Assembly (NCBI GenBank): GCA_033763395.1
Contig: JANRKQ010000066.1
Span: 26,718 to 90,717 of the forward strand
DNA from: Xiheimicrobium sp033763395
GTDB lineage: Bacteria; Myxococcota; Myxococcia; Myxococcales; Myxococcaceae
Direction of reading: 5' to 3'
DNA length: 64,000 bases
Part shown: positions 8,002 through 16,925 of the stretch, one piece after another
Position numbering within the stretch: the first letter of the stretch is position 1
Layout: the number at the start of each line of letters is the position of its first letter
Made by a program: the position numbers and the translations under genes
Notes under the pieces: generated by a model
Seen by the model: the letters and a program-made list of their open reading frames with translations, nothing else
The model's database searches: none
What the model was told of the DNA's origin: nothing

Positions 8002-10139
8002 GGCGCACAGCCTGCGATGAGCTTGTCGGCCTCGGCGGGGAAGCGCTCCCGCAGCCGCTTCTTCGCGTCTTCCAGCTCAGCCGTCGTCTTCTCGTGCACC
8101 TCGAGCTCACAGAGCGCCACCAGCGGCCGCGTGTCCGTGCCGGCCAGCGCGTCGGCCTCGAGGTACGCCGCGCGCGCCGCCTTCGCGTCACCCTTCACGT
8201 ACAGCACCGCGCCCCGGTAGTAGTGCGCCACCATCAGGTCCGGCTTCTCCTTGACGGCCCGCGACAGGAGCTTGAGCGCTTCGTCCGGCTGGTCCTTGCG
8301 GAACTTCACGAAGCCGAGCTCGGCGGCCGCCTCGGCGTCGAACTGCTTCTTGAGCACCTGCCCCAGCACCGCGGCCGCGTCGTCGAGCCGGGCCGATTGC
8401 GACAGCCAGTAGCCCTGCCGCGTCAGCGCGCGCAGATCGTTCGGCCGCTTCCTGGCCGCCTTCGTCCACGCCTCGAGCGCACCGGGGGCGTCGCCCTGGA
8501 GCTCCCGCAGCTCGGCCATCACCACGTCGGGTCGCACGTCATCAGGCGCGAGCGCGCTCGCTTCGGAGAGCTCGGTCTCGGCGCGCTTGCCCTTGCGCAG
8601 GTTCATCGCCGCCCGGGCCTTCAGCAGGTGGGGCTCGACGTTCTTCGGGCTGCGCACGAGCCAGGCGTCGGCCAGCTCGTCGGCCACGGCCCACTGCTTG
8701 CCCTTCACCAGCAGCTCGCCCGCGCGCTGGAGCTGCTCGTCCGACGCGTCCGAGGCCTTCGTCAGCGCGCTCAAGATTCGGCCCTGCTCGTCGGCCGACG
8801 TCGCCTGCTCGGCGCGTGTGATGAGCTCGGGCGCCGAGACGCCACCGCCGCCCAGAATGACGGCGGCCGCCGCGCCCACCACCAGCAGGCCCACGACCGC
8901 AAGGATGACGGGGGTGTTCGATCGTTTGCCCGGCACCTGTGCAGGGGTTGACGCTGGAGCCACCGAAGGCAACGGCGCAGCGATGCGGTCCGCGGCCTCG
9001 GAGATGGCGGCGCTCGAGGCGCTGGGCTGCTGCGCGAGTGGTGTTTCGGGAGGCGCTGCGGTCGCCTCGGCGCGGGCCCGGCTCACCGCGGTGTCGGCCA
9101 GCTCCGGGCTCACCTCCTGGGCGACGTCCGGTGCCTTGACGCCGGGGATCGACGGGTCGACCTCGCGCGCGCGTCGCAGCGTCTCCCGGCGCTGATCCGA
9201 CGACGGGAAGATGCGCCCCACGTACTCCGCGACCTCTTCGGTCGAGGCCAGCTGCGCCTCTCCGCCGACCATCTCCATCGCGTCGATGAAGCTGCCCATC
9301 GACTGGAAGCGCGAGGCGGGGTTCTTGTTGAGCGCCGTGAGGCACACCGCCTCGAGCGCGCGCGGCAACGAGGGGTCGAACTGCGAGGGCGGCACCAGCT
9401 TGCCCTCGGCGATCTTCATCACCACCTCGTCGACGCTGTTCCCCGTGAAGGGCCGGCGGCCGCACATCTGCTCGTACAGCATCACGCCCGCCGCGAAGAT
9501 GTCGGCCCGGTGGTCGACCGGCTTGGCGAGGATCATCTCGGGCGACATGTAGAAGAACTTGCCCTTGAGTGTTCCGGGCTCGGTGCCCGCGCCCCAGTTG
9601 GCCGTCTTGGCGATGCCGAAGTCGATGACCTTGATGTCGCCGCTCACGCCCACGTGCACGTTGTCGGGCGTGAAGTCGCGGTGCACCAGCGAGAGCGGCT
9701 GGCCGTCGTCGTCCTTCGCTTCGTGCGCCGCACCCAGGCCACGGCACGCTTCACAGAGGATGCGCAGAGCGACCGGCAGCGGCACGCGCTTGCCGTCTTC
9801 GGCCGCCTTCGCGCGGAGATCGGCGAAGGTGCGGCCCTCGAGGAGCTCCATCGCGATGAACGGCTCTCCGCTCACCTGCCCCAGCTCGTGAATGCGCACC
9901 ACGTTGGGGTGGTTGATCTGCGCGGTGATGCGCGCCTCGTTGAGGAACATGCGCACGATGGAGCTGTCCTTGACCAGGTGCGGGAGCAGCTTCTTCACCG
10001 CCACCATGGGCCCGAAGACACCGGCCTCGTCGATGTGCCGGCCCACGTAGACCTCGGCCATGCCACCGGTCGCGATGCGCGAGGTGAGACGGTACCGACC
10101 GATCCACAGGGGGTTGCCCAGGTTCTCCACGGACTTCAC
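7998..10139 (-). CDS. Transmembrane Ser/Thr protein kinase with C-terminal TPR region
   Basis: A 713-residue Hanks-type kinase. The glycine loop IATGGMAEVYVG, the ATP-binding lysine (about residue 49, AVKK), catalytic HRDFTPDN (153-160) and DFG (173-175), and YMSPE are all intact, so it should be active. After the kinase domain comes an Ala/Pro-rich juxtamembrane stretch (about 335-408), one membrane helix (about 410-430), and an extracytoplasmic tetratricopeptide-like region to the C-terminus. This architecture is common among myxobacterial kinases. The start is a GTG at 10139. It lies 36 bases after the DNA ligase gene and overlaps the deacetylase gene, so it may share their transcript. Confidence 0.93.
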   Translation of the reverse strand: MKSVENLGNPLWIGRYRLTSRIATGGMAEVYVGRHIDEAGVFGPMVAVKKLLPHLVKDSSIVRMFLNEARITAQINHPNVVRIHELGQVSGEPFIAMELLEGRTFADLRAKAAEDGKRVPLPVALRILCEACRGLGAAHEAKDDDGQPLSLVHRDFTPDNVHVGVSGDIKVIDFGIAKTANWGAGTEPGTLKGKFFYMSPEMILAKPVDHRADIFAAGVMLYEQMCGRRPFTGNSVDEVVMKIAEGKLVPPSQFDPSLPRALEAVCLTALNKNPASRFQSMGSFIDAMEMVGGEAQLASTEEVAEYVGRIFPSSDQRRETLRRAREVDPSIPGVKAPDVAQEVSPELADTAVSRARAEATAAPPETPLAQQPSASSAAISEAADRIAAPLPSVAPASTPAQVPGKRSNTPVILAVVGLLVVGAAAAVILGGGGVSAPELITRAEQATSADEQGRILSALTKASDASDEQLQRAGELLVKGKQWAVADELADAWLVRSPKNVEPHLLKARAAMNLRKGKRAETELSEASALAPDDVRPDVVMAELRELQGDAPGALEAWTKAARKRPNDLRALTRQGYWLSQSARLDDAAAVLGQVLKKQFDAEAAAELGFVKFRKDQPDEALKLLSRAVKEKPDLMVAHYYRGAVLYVKGDAKAARAAYLEADALAGTDTRPLVALCELEVHEKTTAELEDAKKRLRERFPAEADKLIAGCAP

Positions 10140-10175
10140 ACCGTAGCAGCGCCTCGTGGCCTGTCACCCGTGGAC

Positions 10176-11828
10176 TCAGCGCGGTTGGTCATCGAACAGC
10201 CCGAGCTGCGGGCTCGCTTCCCGGTGGCCGGACTTCACCTGCGCGTCGAAGAGCGTCCGCACCGTGTCGAGGCGGTCGGCGTCCTTCGGCGCCTTGTCGT
10301 CGCGCAACCGCACGATGCGGGGGAAGCGCAGCGCGAAGCCGCTGTCATGACGCTTCGAGGGCTGCAGCCCGTCGAAGGCCACCTCGAGGACGATCTCTGG
10401 GCGCACCCGCAGGTATCGGCCATCGGTGCCGACCGCGATGGTCTGCAGCCGGGTGGTGAGCGCGGCGATCTCGACGTCGGTGAGGCCCGAGTAGGCCTTG
10501 CCGATCTCCACCAGCGCCTCGCCGTCCCAGACACCGAAGGTGTAGTCGCTCAACACGCCAGCCCGCTTGCCGTGGCCGCGTTCGGCCCGGGTGATGACGA
10601 CGTCGAGGGTCGCGAGCGCACGCTTCACCTTTCGCCAGGCACTGCCGCGGGAGCCGGCTTCGTAGGGCGCGTCGGTGCGCTTGAGCATCAAGCCTTCGTG
10701 GCCGCGCGCGCGGGCCGCCGCGAAGAGGGTCTCGAGCTGCGCGTCCACGGGCTGCGAGGCGTCGAGTGGGGTCACCGGGTTCACGCGGACGCCGAGCTGC
10801 TCGAGCCGTCGCCGCCGCTCGGACCATGGTGCCGCGAGGAGCGAGGCGCCGTCGAACAACACGTCGTACGCCACGAAGGCCACCGGCGTCTGCGCGAGCG
10901 CCCCAAAGTCCGGTGCGGTGCGGCCGAGGCGGGCTTGCAGCGCCTGGAACGGGCGCGGGCCACCGTCGGGCGTCACCGCCAGCACTTCTCCGTCGAGCAC
11001 GACCTTCCCACGCAGCGTCGCGAGCGCCGACACGACGTCGGGGAACGTCGCGGTGACCTCGCCGGTGCCGCGCGCGAAGAGCGTCACCCGGCCGTCGACC
11101 ACGTGCGCCTGCACGCGAATGCCATCGAGCTTGTCCTCGACGACGGTGCGCTCGGGGTCGACGGGCTCCTTCACCGTCTCGGTGGGCGTCGCCAGCATGA
11201 AGGCCACGACGCGACCTGGCTCGATGGTCGCTTCGTTGAGCCGATGGTGCTTGACGAGCAGCGCCAGCGTCCCGACGTCGGGCGTGAGCGCCGAGGCGGC
11301 CCGAACGGAGGCCGCCGGCAGGTCGAACGCGAGGGCCAGCGCGTCGTCGAGCGTTCCGCGCTGCACCCCGATGCGCAGCTCGCCCAGGAGCGCCTTCACC
11401 AGGTACTTCGCCTCGCCGCCCGCGCAGCGCCGCAGCGCTGTCGTCAAGAGCGCTCGTTTCTCATCGCGCGACTCGGTGGCAGCGAGGCCTTCGAACAGGT
11501 CGACGACCCGCCCGAGCGGGAGTCCTTCGCGCTCGATGGGCCACAGGGGCTCGAGCCCGTCACCGAAGTCGCCCGCCGTTCGCGCCGCGTGGAGCAGGGC
11601 GCCTTCCTCGAGCTGTGATGCCGCGAGCGTCGCCTCGATCAGCAGCGCCCAACCGACGCCGAGCGAGCGCGCGTCTCCGACCGCGAGCGGACTTCCGACG
11701 ATGACGCGGCACGCGGCGATCAGCGACGCGTCGTCGAGCGGCTTCAGGAACGCCGCCAGGAGGGCGAGCTTCTCGAGCCGCGAGCGCGTCGCCTTCACGG
11801 CGTCGAGGGTGATGGCCAGGTGCTTCAC
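10176..11828 (-). CDS. ATP-dependent DNA ligase (LigB-like)
   Basis: Seals nicks in duplex DNA through an enzyme-AMP intermediate. With a GTG start at 11828 the protein has 550 residues: an N-terminal DNA-binding domain (about 1-200; SLGVGWALL and LLGELRIGVQRG are typical), the adenylation domain with motif I EDKLDGIR (nucleophile Lys233), GHEGLMLKR and WRKVKR, and an OB-fold with the C-terminal RHDSGFALRFPRIVRLRDDK. The overall sequence resembles mycobacterial LigB and archaeal ligases more than the short viral-type or LigD ligases. An alternative GTG 20 codons upstream is less likely because family similarity begins at KHLAITLD. The replicative ligase would be NAD-dependent LigA elsewhere; this one is probably for repair. 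Confidence 0.92.
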   Translation of the reverse strand: MKHLAITLDAVKATRSRLEKLALLAAFLKPLDDASLIAACRVIVGSPLAVGDARSLGVGWALLIEATLAASQLEEGALLHAARTAGDFGDGLEPLWPIEREGLPLGRVVDLFEGLAATESRDEKRALLTTALRRCAGGEAKYLVKALLGELRIGVQRGTLDDALALAFDLPAASVRAASALTPDVGTLALLVKHHRLNEATIEPGRVVAFMLATPTETVKEPVDPERTVVEDKLDGIRVQAHVVDGRVTLFARGTGEVTATFPDVVSALATLRGKVVLDGEVLAVTPDGGPRPFQALQARLGRTAPDFGALAQTPVAFVAYDVLFDGASLLAAPWSERRRRLEQLGVRVNPVTPLDASQPVDAQLETLFAAARARGHEGLMLKRTDAPYEAGSRGSAWRKVKRALATLDVVITRAERGHGKRAGVLSDYTFGVWDGEALVEIGKAYSGLTDVEIAALTTRLQTIAVGTDGRYLRVRPEIVLEVAFDGLQPSKRHDSGFALRFPRIVRLRDDKAPKDADRLDTVRTLFDAQVKSGHREASPQLGLFDDQPR

Positions 11829-11901
11829 GGACGTGATGGTAGCGATGTGCGGTGGCGCTTGCCGCGCTGATGACGCTCGAAGGTACACTCACAAGTGACT
11901 G

Positions 11902-12255
11902 ATGACTTCGACGCTCAACGTCACTCCCCGCGGCGCACTCGAGTTGACCGTCGAGAGTGAACGAATCGTCGCGCGCTTTCGTTGCGAAGAGGAGGACCGG
12001 CGCGCTGGGGCCCGCGCGGTCGTGGAGAAGGCGGGGCGACTGTCGCACCCCGCAGTCGTGCCGATGGTGGAAGAGGGCACGCCCCTGCTCGAGGTCCGCC
12101 CTGACGTGCCGCCGGCCCTGGCCTCGCTCATCGACGCGTGCGTTGCCCGAAACCCAGCGATCAGGCCGGAGCCAGCAGCGCTCGAGCGCCAGCTTCGCGC
12201 CCTCATCCCGGCGCCTGTGTCCCGTCGCCCGTGGTGGAAGGTCTGGGGCTCATGA
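11902..12255 (+). pseudogene. Protein-kinase relic: N-lobe and C-lobe ends without the catalytic core
   Basis: A 117-residue open frame. The middle (ARAVVEKAGRLSHPAVVPMVE) looks like the alphaC helix and HPNVV segment of a Hanks-type kinase, and the end (ALASLIDACVARNPAIRPEP) looks like the last kinase helices with the R-P signature. Everything between, including HRD, DFG and APE, is absent, and there is no glycine loop or clear ATP lysine. It may be a decayed kinase with an internal deletion or a short protein that retains only the docking surfaces. The frame is open and its stop overlaps the next lipoprotein start (ATGA), so it may still be translated. Divergent from the ligase gene. Confidence 0.5.
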
Positions 12256-12896
12256 AGTGGCTGCCTGGCCTGGTGGCTGCGAGCCTCGTGGGGTGTGCTC
12301 CGGGCGGGCCGAGCGCGCAGAGTCCTGTGCAGCCGTTGATGCTCCCGTGGCAATCCGCCGTCGCTGGCACCGGCGTCTTCATCTCGCTGTGGGTCTTCGC
12401 CGTTCCGCTCGCCGAGTCGCCGCCCGTCGTCGGGACCCAGGGCATCATTCGAGCGTTCTCCTGGGGCGGTCAGGACGTCGGGAACCCCGTGTCAGCGCGC
12501 TCCCTCGACGTCGCGACGTCGATGAGCGGCGGCAGCTTCTCGTTCTCGCTCGATGGCGTGGCGTCGAACGACGTCGACGTCGTCGTGAACGGCCGGGTGG
12601 TGGCGCGGGCTCCGGCGACGCCGCAGTTGGTGCCGTGGCTCCCCAACTCCAACAGCGTCTTCATCGTGGCCGAGAACTTCGGCAGCGGCCGGCTGGTGAC
12701 GCCCGAGGGAGAGCCGTTGCCCCCGTCGTCCTTCACCTGCGAGCGTGCGGCCGAGGCGTTGCGGGAGGTGGCCATGCGCTGCGAGGTCTTCCGGCGGGGC
12801 CCGCTCGAGCCCGCCGGGTTCTCTGGCGCCTCGGTGCGCGCGACCGTCGACACGCCGTCAGGACCGATGTTGACGGCCGAGGTCCGCCTCCCCTGA
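12252..12896 (+). CDS. Lipoprotein of unknown function
   Basis: A 214-residue protein with a type II signal peptide: MKWLPGLVAASLVGC, acylated cysteine at residue 15. The mature part looks like an all-beta domain (SFSFSLDGVASNDVDVVVNG, GPMLTAEVRLP) and has two further cysteines near the C-terminus (SFTCERAAEAL and AMRCEVF). No family was recognised. The ATG at 12252 overlaps the stop of the kinase-like frame by four bases; a longer open frame to the left is rejected because it would lose the signal peptide. Confidence 0.75.
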   Translation: MKWLPGLVAASLVGCAPGGPSAQSPVQPLMLPWQSAVAGTGVFISLWVFAVPLAESPPVVGTQGIIRAFSWGGQDVGNPVSARSLDVATSMSGGSFSFSLDGVASNDVDVVVNGRVVARAPATPQLVPWLPNSNSVFIVAENFGSGRLVTPEGEPLPPSSFTCERAAEALREVAMRCEVFRRGPLEPAGFSGASVRATVDTPSGPMLTAEVRLP

Positions 12897-12977
12897 AGAG
12901 CGCCGCGCGCGTCCACCCGTGACGCCGGGGCGTGTTTCGGCCACAGTCGGCCGTCCTCGCAGTCCGTCGGGGTGGCC

Positions 12978-14315
12978 ATGCGTCGCTACGAATTCGTCGA
13001 GGGGTCGTCGAAGAAGTTCTGGGAGATCGAGCTCGAAGGCGAGTCCTTCACCACGCGCTGGGGCCGCATCGGCACCGACGGCCAGGAGAAGACGCAGGAC
13101 TTCGATTCAGCCGCCGAGGCGCGTACAGCACACGACAAGCTCGTCGCCGAGAAGGAGAAGAAGGGGTACCGGCTGGTGAGCTCGGACGAAGGCGGCGAGG
13201 CCCGCCCGCTCACGGCGAAGGTGCCGTCGAACCCGACGCTGCTCGCAGCCGTGGTGGAGCGGCCGGACGACGGGCAGGCCTGGCAGGTCTTCGCCGACTG
13301 GCTGCTCGAGCAGGGCGAGTCGTGGGGTGAGGTCATCGGCGCCGCGGCGCGTGGCAAGCCGGACAGCGCGCGCCAGTCGAAGGTGGCGGCCGAGCTGCTC
13401 GGCGACGCCGAGGCCGAGCTCGAGTGGAAGCACGGCGTCATCGACCGTTTCGTCTACGCGCCGATGGACTTCGACCCCGAGCTGCCGATGGAGGCCGTCG
13501 TCGAGCGCGTGCTCAAGCACCCGGCCCGTCACTTCGTGCATGAGGTCTCGTTCGGCCTGCCGCCGTGCGACGACGGGGACATCGAGTGGCACATGGAGGG
13601 GCTCGCGAAGGCGCTCGAGAAGGCCGGGCCGCTCCCGCGCCTCGAGGTGATCGACTTCAGCGAGCCCTCGGAGCACATGGACCAGGAGTCGTGGCGCCGC
13701 GTGGGTGACGTTCGGGGCTTGTGGAAGGCGGCCCCCAACCTGAAGACGCTGAAGCTGCGCGGCTCATCGGGCAGTGACGACGGCACGCCCATCAAGCTCG
13801 CGCCCATCGACGCGCCGAACCTCGAGACGCTCGTCATCTTCTCGGGCGGGCTCGACGAGGCCGCCCCGCTCGAGATCGGCAAGGCGCAGTGGCCGAAGCT
13901 GAAGCGCCTCGAGCTGTACTTCGGCGACGAGAACTACGGGTGCACCAGCACCGTGGAGTCGCTCGCGGGCATCCTGGCTGGCAAGGGCCTGCCAGCGCTC
14001 TCGTACCTTGGCCTCGAGAACTCGATGTTCGAGGCCGACCTCGTCGAGGCGCTAGCGAAGGCGCCGCTCGTAAAGCGCCTCGAGGTGCTGGATCTGTCGA
14101 AAGGCATCCTCTGGCGTGCCGGTGCTGAGGCCCTCGTGAAGCACGCGGGAGACTTCGAGCACCTCAAGCGCCTCGTGCTCGACGACAACTACCTCGAAGA
14201 AGCCCACCGCACGGCCATCTCGGCGGTGCTGAAGAACGTCGACTTCGGCGAGCAGAAGGAACCCGACGACTTCGACGGCGACGAGCCGTACCGCTACACC
14301 ACGATCGCCGAATGA
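12978..14315 (+). CDS. WGR-domain / leucine-rich-repeat protein (STM4015-like C-terminal half)
   Basis: A 445-residue cytoplasmic protein. Residues 1-75 form a WGR domain (RRYEFVEGSSKKFWEI, TRWGRIGTDGQ), a nucleic-acid or protein-binding fold also seen in PARPs. Residues about 88-125 match the repeat-companion motif of myxobacterial paralogues (QAWQVFADWLLEQGESWGE). The rest is leucine-rich repeats, and its last part (LELYFGDENYGCTSTVE, LEVLDLSKGIL, HLKRLVLDDNYLEE) strongly resembles Salmonella STM4015. It ends in an acidic linker and the tail DEPYRYTTIAE. The stop overlaps the ATP-grasp gene by four bases, so both are made together. ATG at 12978 is preferred to the GTG two codons upstream. 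Function unknown. Confidence 0.85.
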   Translation: MRRYEFVEGSSKKFWEIELEGESFTTRWGRIGTDGQEKTQDFDSAAEARTAHDKLVAEKEKKGYRLVSSDEGGEARPLTAKVPSNPTLLAAVVERPDDGQAWQVFADWLLEQGESWGEVIGAAARGKPDSARQSKVAAELLGDAEAELEWKHGVIDRFVYAPMDFDPELPMEAVVERVLKHPARHFVHEVSFGLPPCDDGDIEWHMEGLAKALEKAGPLPRLEVIDFSEPSEHMDQESWRRVGDVRGLWKAAPNLKTLKLRGSSGSDDGTPIKLAPIDAPNLETLVIFSGGLDEAAPLEIGKAQWPKLKRLELYFGDENYGCTSTVESLAGILAGKGLPALSYLGLENSMFEADLVEALAKAPLVKRLEVLDLSKGILWRAGAEALVKHAGDFEHLKRLVLDDNYLEEAHRTAISAVLKNVDFGEQKEPDDFDGDEPYRYTTIAE

Positions 14316-15418
14316 CGCCGCGGTTCGTCGTCCTCGGGAACCCGGAGAACCGGCGGGTCTCGTTGTTTCAAGACGCCCTCGCCGCCGAAGGCCTTGCGCC
14401 AGCGCTGGTGTTGTCGTGGATCGAGCTGCTCGTCGATAGGCGCCTCGAGCTGCCCGACGGCCCGGCCTTCGTCCGCATCGACTCCTTCGGTGAGAGCTTC
14501 GAGGTCGAGCGGCGGCTCCTCGAGCGCGGGGGACGCACCGACGCGATGCAGCTGGTCGAGCGCCGCGGCGAGGTGCTGACTCCGGCCGTGAGCCACGCGG
14601 GCTTTCGCGACGTGCTGCAAGGGCTCGAGGCCACCTTCGCCGAGCGCCCCGACCTCACGATGCTGAACGTGCCGGCGGAGATCGACGAGCTGTTCGACAA
14701 GCGCCGCACCTCGCGTCGTTTTCTCGCGCAGGGCATTCCAGTACCGGAGCCGATGGAGGATCCGCCTGAGGACCCCGCCGAGCTGCTCGAGCGGCTGTCC
14801 GACCTGGGGTGGAGCGAAGCCTTCGTGAAGCTCTCGTCGGGCTCCTCGGCCAGCTGTCTGGCGCAGGTGTCGTTCGACGACGAGGGCGTGCTGGTGCGCA
14901 CGTCGCTCGAGTGGGCCGCGCCGCGGTGGTTCAACAACCTGAAGGTGCGTCACCTGCGGGCCGTGCGCGACGTGCACCGGGCGCTGGGGTTCATCCTCTC
15001 GCAGGGCGCGCAGGTGGAGCGCGGCGTTCCCAAGGCGCGCCTCGCCGACGCCTTCTTCGACCTGCGGGTGCTCTCCATCGCGGGCGAGCCGCGCTTCGTC
15101 GTGGTGCGCCAGAACACACTGCCCATCACCAACCTCCACCTCGGGGGCTGGCGGGGCGATCTCGACGCGCTGAAGGCCCGGGTGGGTTCCCAGGCCTGGG
15201 AGGCGGCGATGGCCACCTGTCGCAGCGTGGCGAGGCTCTACCGGTCGCTGCACGTCGGCATCGATCTCATGTTCGAAGCGGACTTCGTGGGCCACCGCGT
15301 ACTCGAGGCGAACGCGTTCGGAGATCTGCTCCCCAACCTCACCCTCGACGGCGCGTCGGTCTGGCAGTGGGAGATCCGCGAGGCGCTGCGTCAGGCCCGC
15401 GCTACAACGATGGCCTGA
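14312..15418 (+). CDS. ATP-grasp protein of the STM4014 type
   Basis: A 368-residue protein resembling the STM4014 family. ATP-grasp enzymes join a carboxylate, activated as acyl-phosphate, to an amine, thiol or hydroxyl. Features fitting this fold: a divergent N-terminal domain starting RFVVLGNPENRRV, the ATP-binding segment FVKLSSGSSA (Lys173), a FFDLRVLSIAGEP strand, VVVRQNT, and the metal-binding LEANAFGD (residues 331-338). ATG at 14312 overlaps the stop of the WGR-LRR gene (ATGA). In Salmonella the equivalent genes sit with two radical-SAM genes and a hydrolase (STM4011-4013); those are absent here. The substrate is unknown; the adjacent LRR protein is an obvious candidate but this is inference. 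Confidence 0.8.
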   Translation: MTPRFVVLGNPENRRVSLFQDALAAEGLAPALVLSWIELLVDRRLELPDGPAFVRIDSFGESFEVERRLLERGGRTDAMQLVERRGEVLTPAVSHAGFRDVLQGLEATFAERPDLTMLNVPAEIDELFDKRRTSRRFLAQGIPVPEPMEDPPEDPAELLERLSDLGWSEAFVKLSSGSSASCLAQVSFDDEGVLVRTSLEWAAPRWFNNLKVRHLRAVRDVHRALGFILSQGAQVERGVPKARLADAFFDLRVLSIAGEPRFVVVRQNTLPITNLHLGGWRGDLDALKARVGSQAWEAAMATCRSVARLYRSLHVGIDLMFEADFVGHRVLEANAFGDLLPNLTLDGASVWQWEIREALRQARATTMA

Positions 15419-15452
15419 GCGGCCGGGCTGCGTCATTCTCCGTCGCCCCGCG

Positions 15453-16925
15453 ATGAACACCCTGCGCTTCAACCTCAATGGCACCTGGGTCGAAGAGTCG
15501 ACCGTTCCGCCCACCACGACGCTGCTGCGCTACCTGCGCGACGTGCGCCGCATGTCCGGCACGAAAGAAGGCTGCGCCGAAGGAGACTGTGGCGCCTGCA
15601 CCGTCGCCGTCGCCGAGTTCGGGCCCGACGGCCGCGCGACCTGGCGGGCGGTCAACTCGTGCCTGGTGCTGTTGCCGATGCTCCAGGGCAAGCACGTCGT
15701 CACCGTCGAGGCCCTCAAGGACACCGAAGAAGACGCGTACCACCCGGCGCAGGTCGCCATGGCGAAGGCGCTCGGCAGCCAGTGTGGCTACTGCACGCCC
15801 GGCATCGTGATGGCGATGTTCGAGGCGACGTACCGCGACGACCTGAAGGCGCCGTGGCAGCTCGACGATCAGCTCTGCGGGAACCTCTGCCGTTGCACCG
15901 GCTACCGGCCGATTCGAGAGGCCGCCTCGACCATCGCGGGGTGCCGACCGGACGATCGGTTCGCGCTCACGCTCCCGACGCTGAAGCCCCAGTCGATGCG
16001 GTTCCGGCGAGAAGGCGACGGCGTGCTGTTCGCGACGCCCACCACCTTCGACGAGCTCTGGGGCCTGCTCGAGACGCACCCCGACGCGCGCTTCGTCGTC
16101 GGTGGCACCGACCTGTCCCTCGAGATCACCAAGCGGTTCCAGGTGCCGCCCAAGCTCATCTCGCTCGAGGGGCTGCACGAGCTGCACACGCTGCGGACCG
16201 GGCCCGTGCACCACCTCGGTTGCGCGGTGACGATCGCCGAGCTCGAGGCGTGGGCCGAAGCGCACCTCAAGCCGCTCCACCGCATGGTGCGGTACTTCGG
16301 CGCGCGGCAGATCAAGCACCGCGGCACCATCGGCGGGAACCTGTGCACCGCGTCGCCGATCGGCGATCTCGCGCCCGCGCTCATCGGGCTCGGCGCGGCG
16401 GCCATGCTGCGCTCCCGCGTGGGGGAGCGGCGCGTTCCGCTCGAGGCGTTCTTCGTCGGGTACCGCAAGACGGCCCTTCAGCCGGGAGAGATCCTCGCGG
16501 CCGTCGAGGTGCCCGCGCTGTCGGCGACCACCCGCGCGGCCTCGTACAAGGTGAGCAAGCGGCGCGAGCTCGACATCAGCGCGGTCTCGGCCGGGCTGCT
16601 CGTCGAGGTCGACGCGAAGAACGTCGTGACGGCGGCGCGCCTGGCTTTCGGAGGCATGGCCGCCACGCCGAAGCGCGCCAGCCACGCCGAGGCCGCGCTC
16701 CTCGGCAACCCGTGGACGGAGGCGACGGTCGAGAACGCGGCGAACGCGCTCGCGCAGGACTTCACGCCGCTGTCCGACCACCGCGGGAGCGCGCCGTACC
16801 GTTCGCTCGTCGCCGCGAACCTGCTCCGGGGCTTCTTCGACGAGACGAGAGACGTGCCCCAGCCCGTGCTCGCGCCGGGCCACGCCGCGACCGTGTTGAC
16901 CGCCGAGGAGGTTCGCCATGGCTGA
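15453..16925 (+). CDS. xdhA: Xanthine dehydrogenase, FeS/FAD subunit
   Basis: The electron-transfer subunit of a molybdenum hydroxylase of the xanthine dehydrogenase type, oxidising hypoxanthine and xanthine to urate and passing electrons to NAD. The first 2Fe-2S site is the plant-type set EGCAEGDCGACT (Cys41, 46, 49, then Cys70); the second is QCGYCTPG with CGNLCRCTGYRPI. The FAD domain follows from about residue 180 (FVVGGTDLSLEI, GTIGGNLCTASPIGD) with the CO-dehydrogenase flavoprotein C-terminal domain. At 490 residues it has the length of bacterial XdhA. It begins 34 bases after the ATP-grasp gene and overlaps xdhB by eight bases. Confidence 0.93.
   Translation: MNTLRFNLNGTWVEESTVPPTTTLLRYLRDVRRMSGTKEGCAEGDCGACTVAVAEFGPDGRATWRAVNSCLVLLPMLQGKHVVTVEALKDTEEDAYHPAQVAMAKALGSQCGYCTPGIVMAMFEATYRDDLKAPWQLDDQLCGNLCRCTGYRPIREAASTIAGCRPDDRFALTLPTLKPQSMRFRREGDGVLFATPTTFDELWGLLETHPDARFVVGGTDLSLEITKRFQVPPKLISLEGLHELHTLRTGPVHHLGCAVTIAELEAWAEAHLKPLHRMVRYFGARQIKHRGTIGGNLCTASPIGDLAPALIGLGAAAMLRSRVGERRVPLEAFFVGYRKTALQPGEILAAVEVPALSATTRAASYKVSKRRELDISAVSAGLLVEVDAKNVVTAARLAFGGMAATPKRASHAEAALLGNPWTEATVENAANALAQDFTPLSDHRGSAPYRSLVAANLLRGFFDETRDVPQPVLAPGHAATVLTAEEVRHG

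Noticed and set aside
9510..11618. 702-residue plus-strand open frame opposite the kinase and ligase genes
   Set aside because: Mirror of GC-rich coding sequence on the other strand; composition Arg/His/Glu-rich with no domain, and the minus genes have clear domains.
4425..11828. Four-gene bacterial ligase/exonuclease/helicase/phosphoesterase repair cassette
   Set aside because: The ligase resembles LigB rather than that cassette's ligase, and helicase and phosphoesterase genes are absent.
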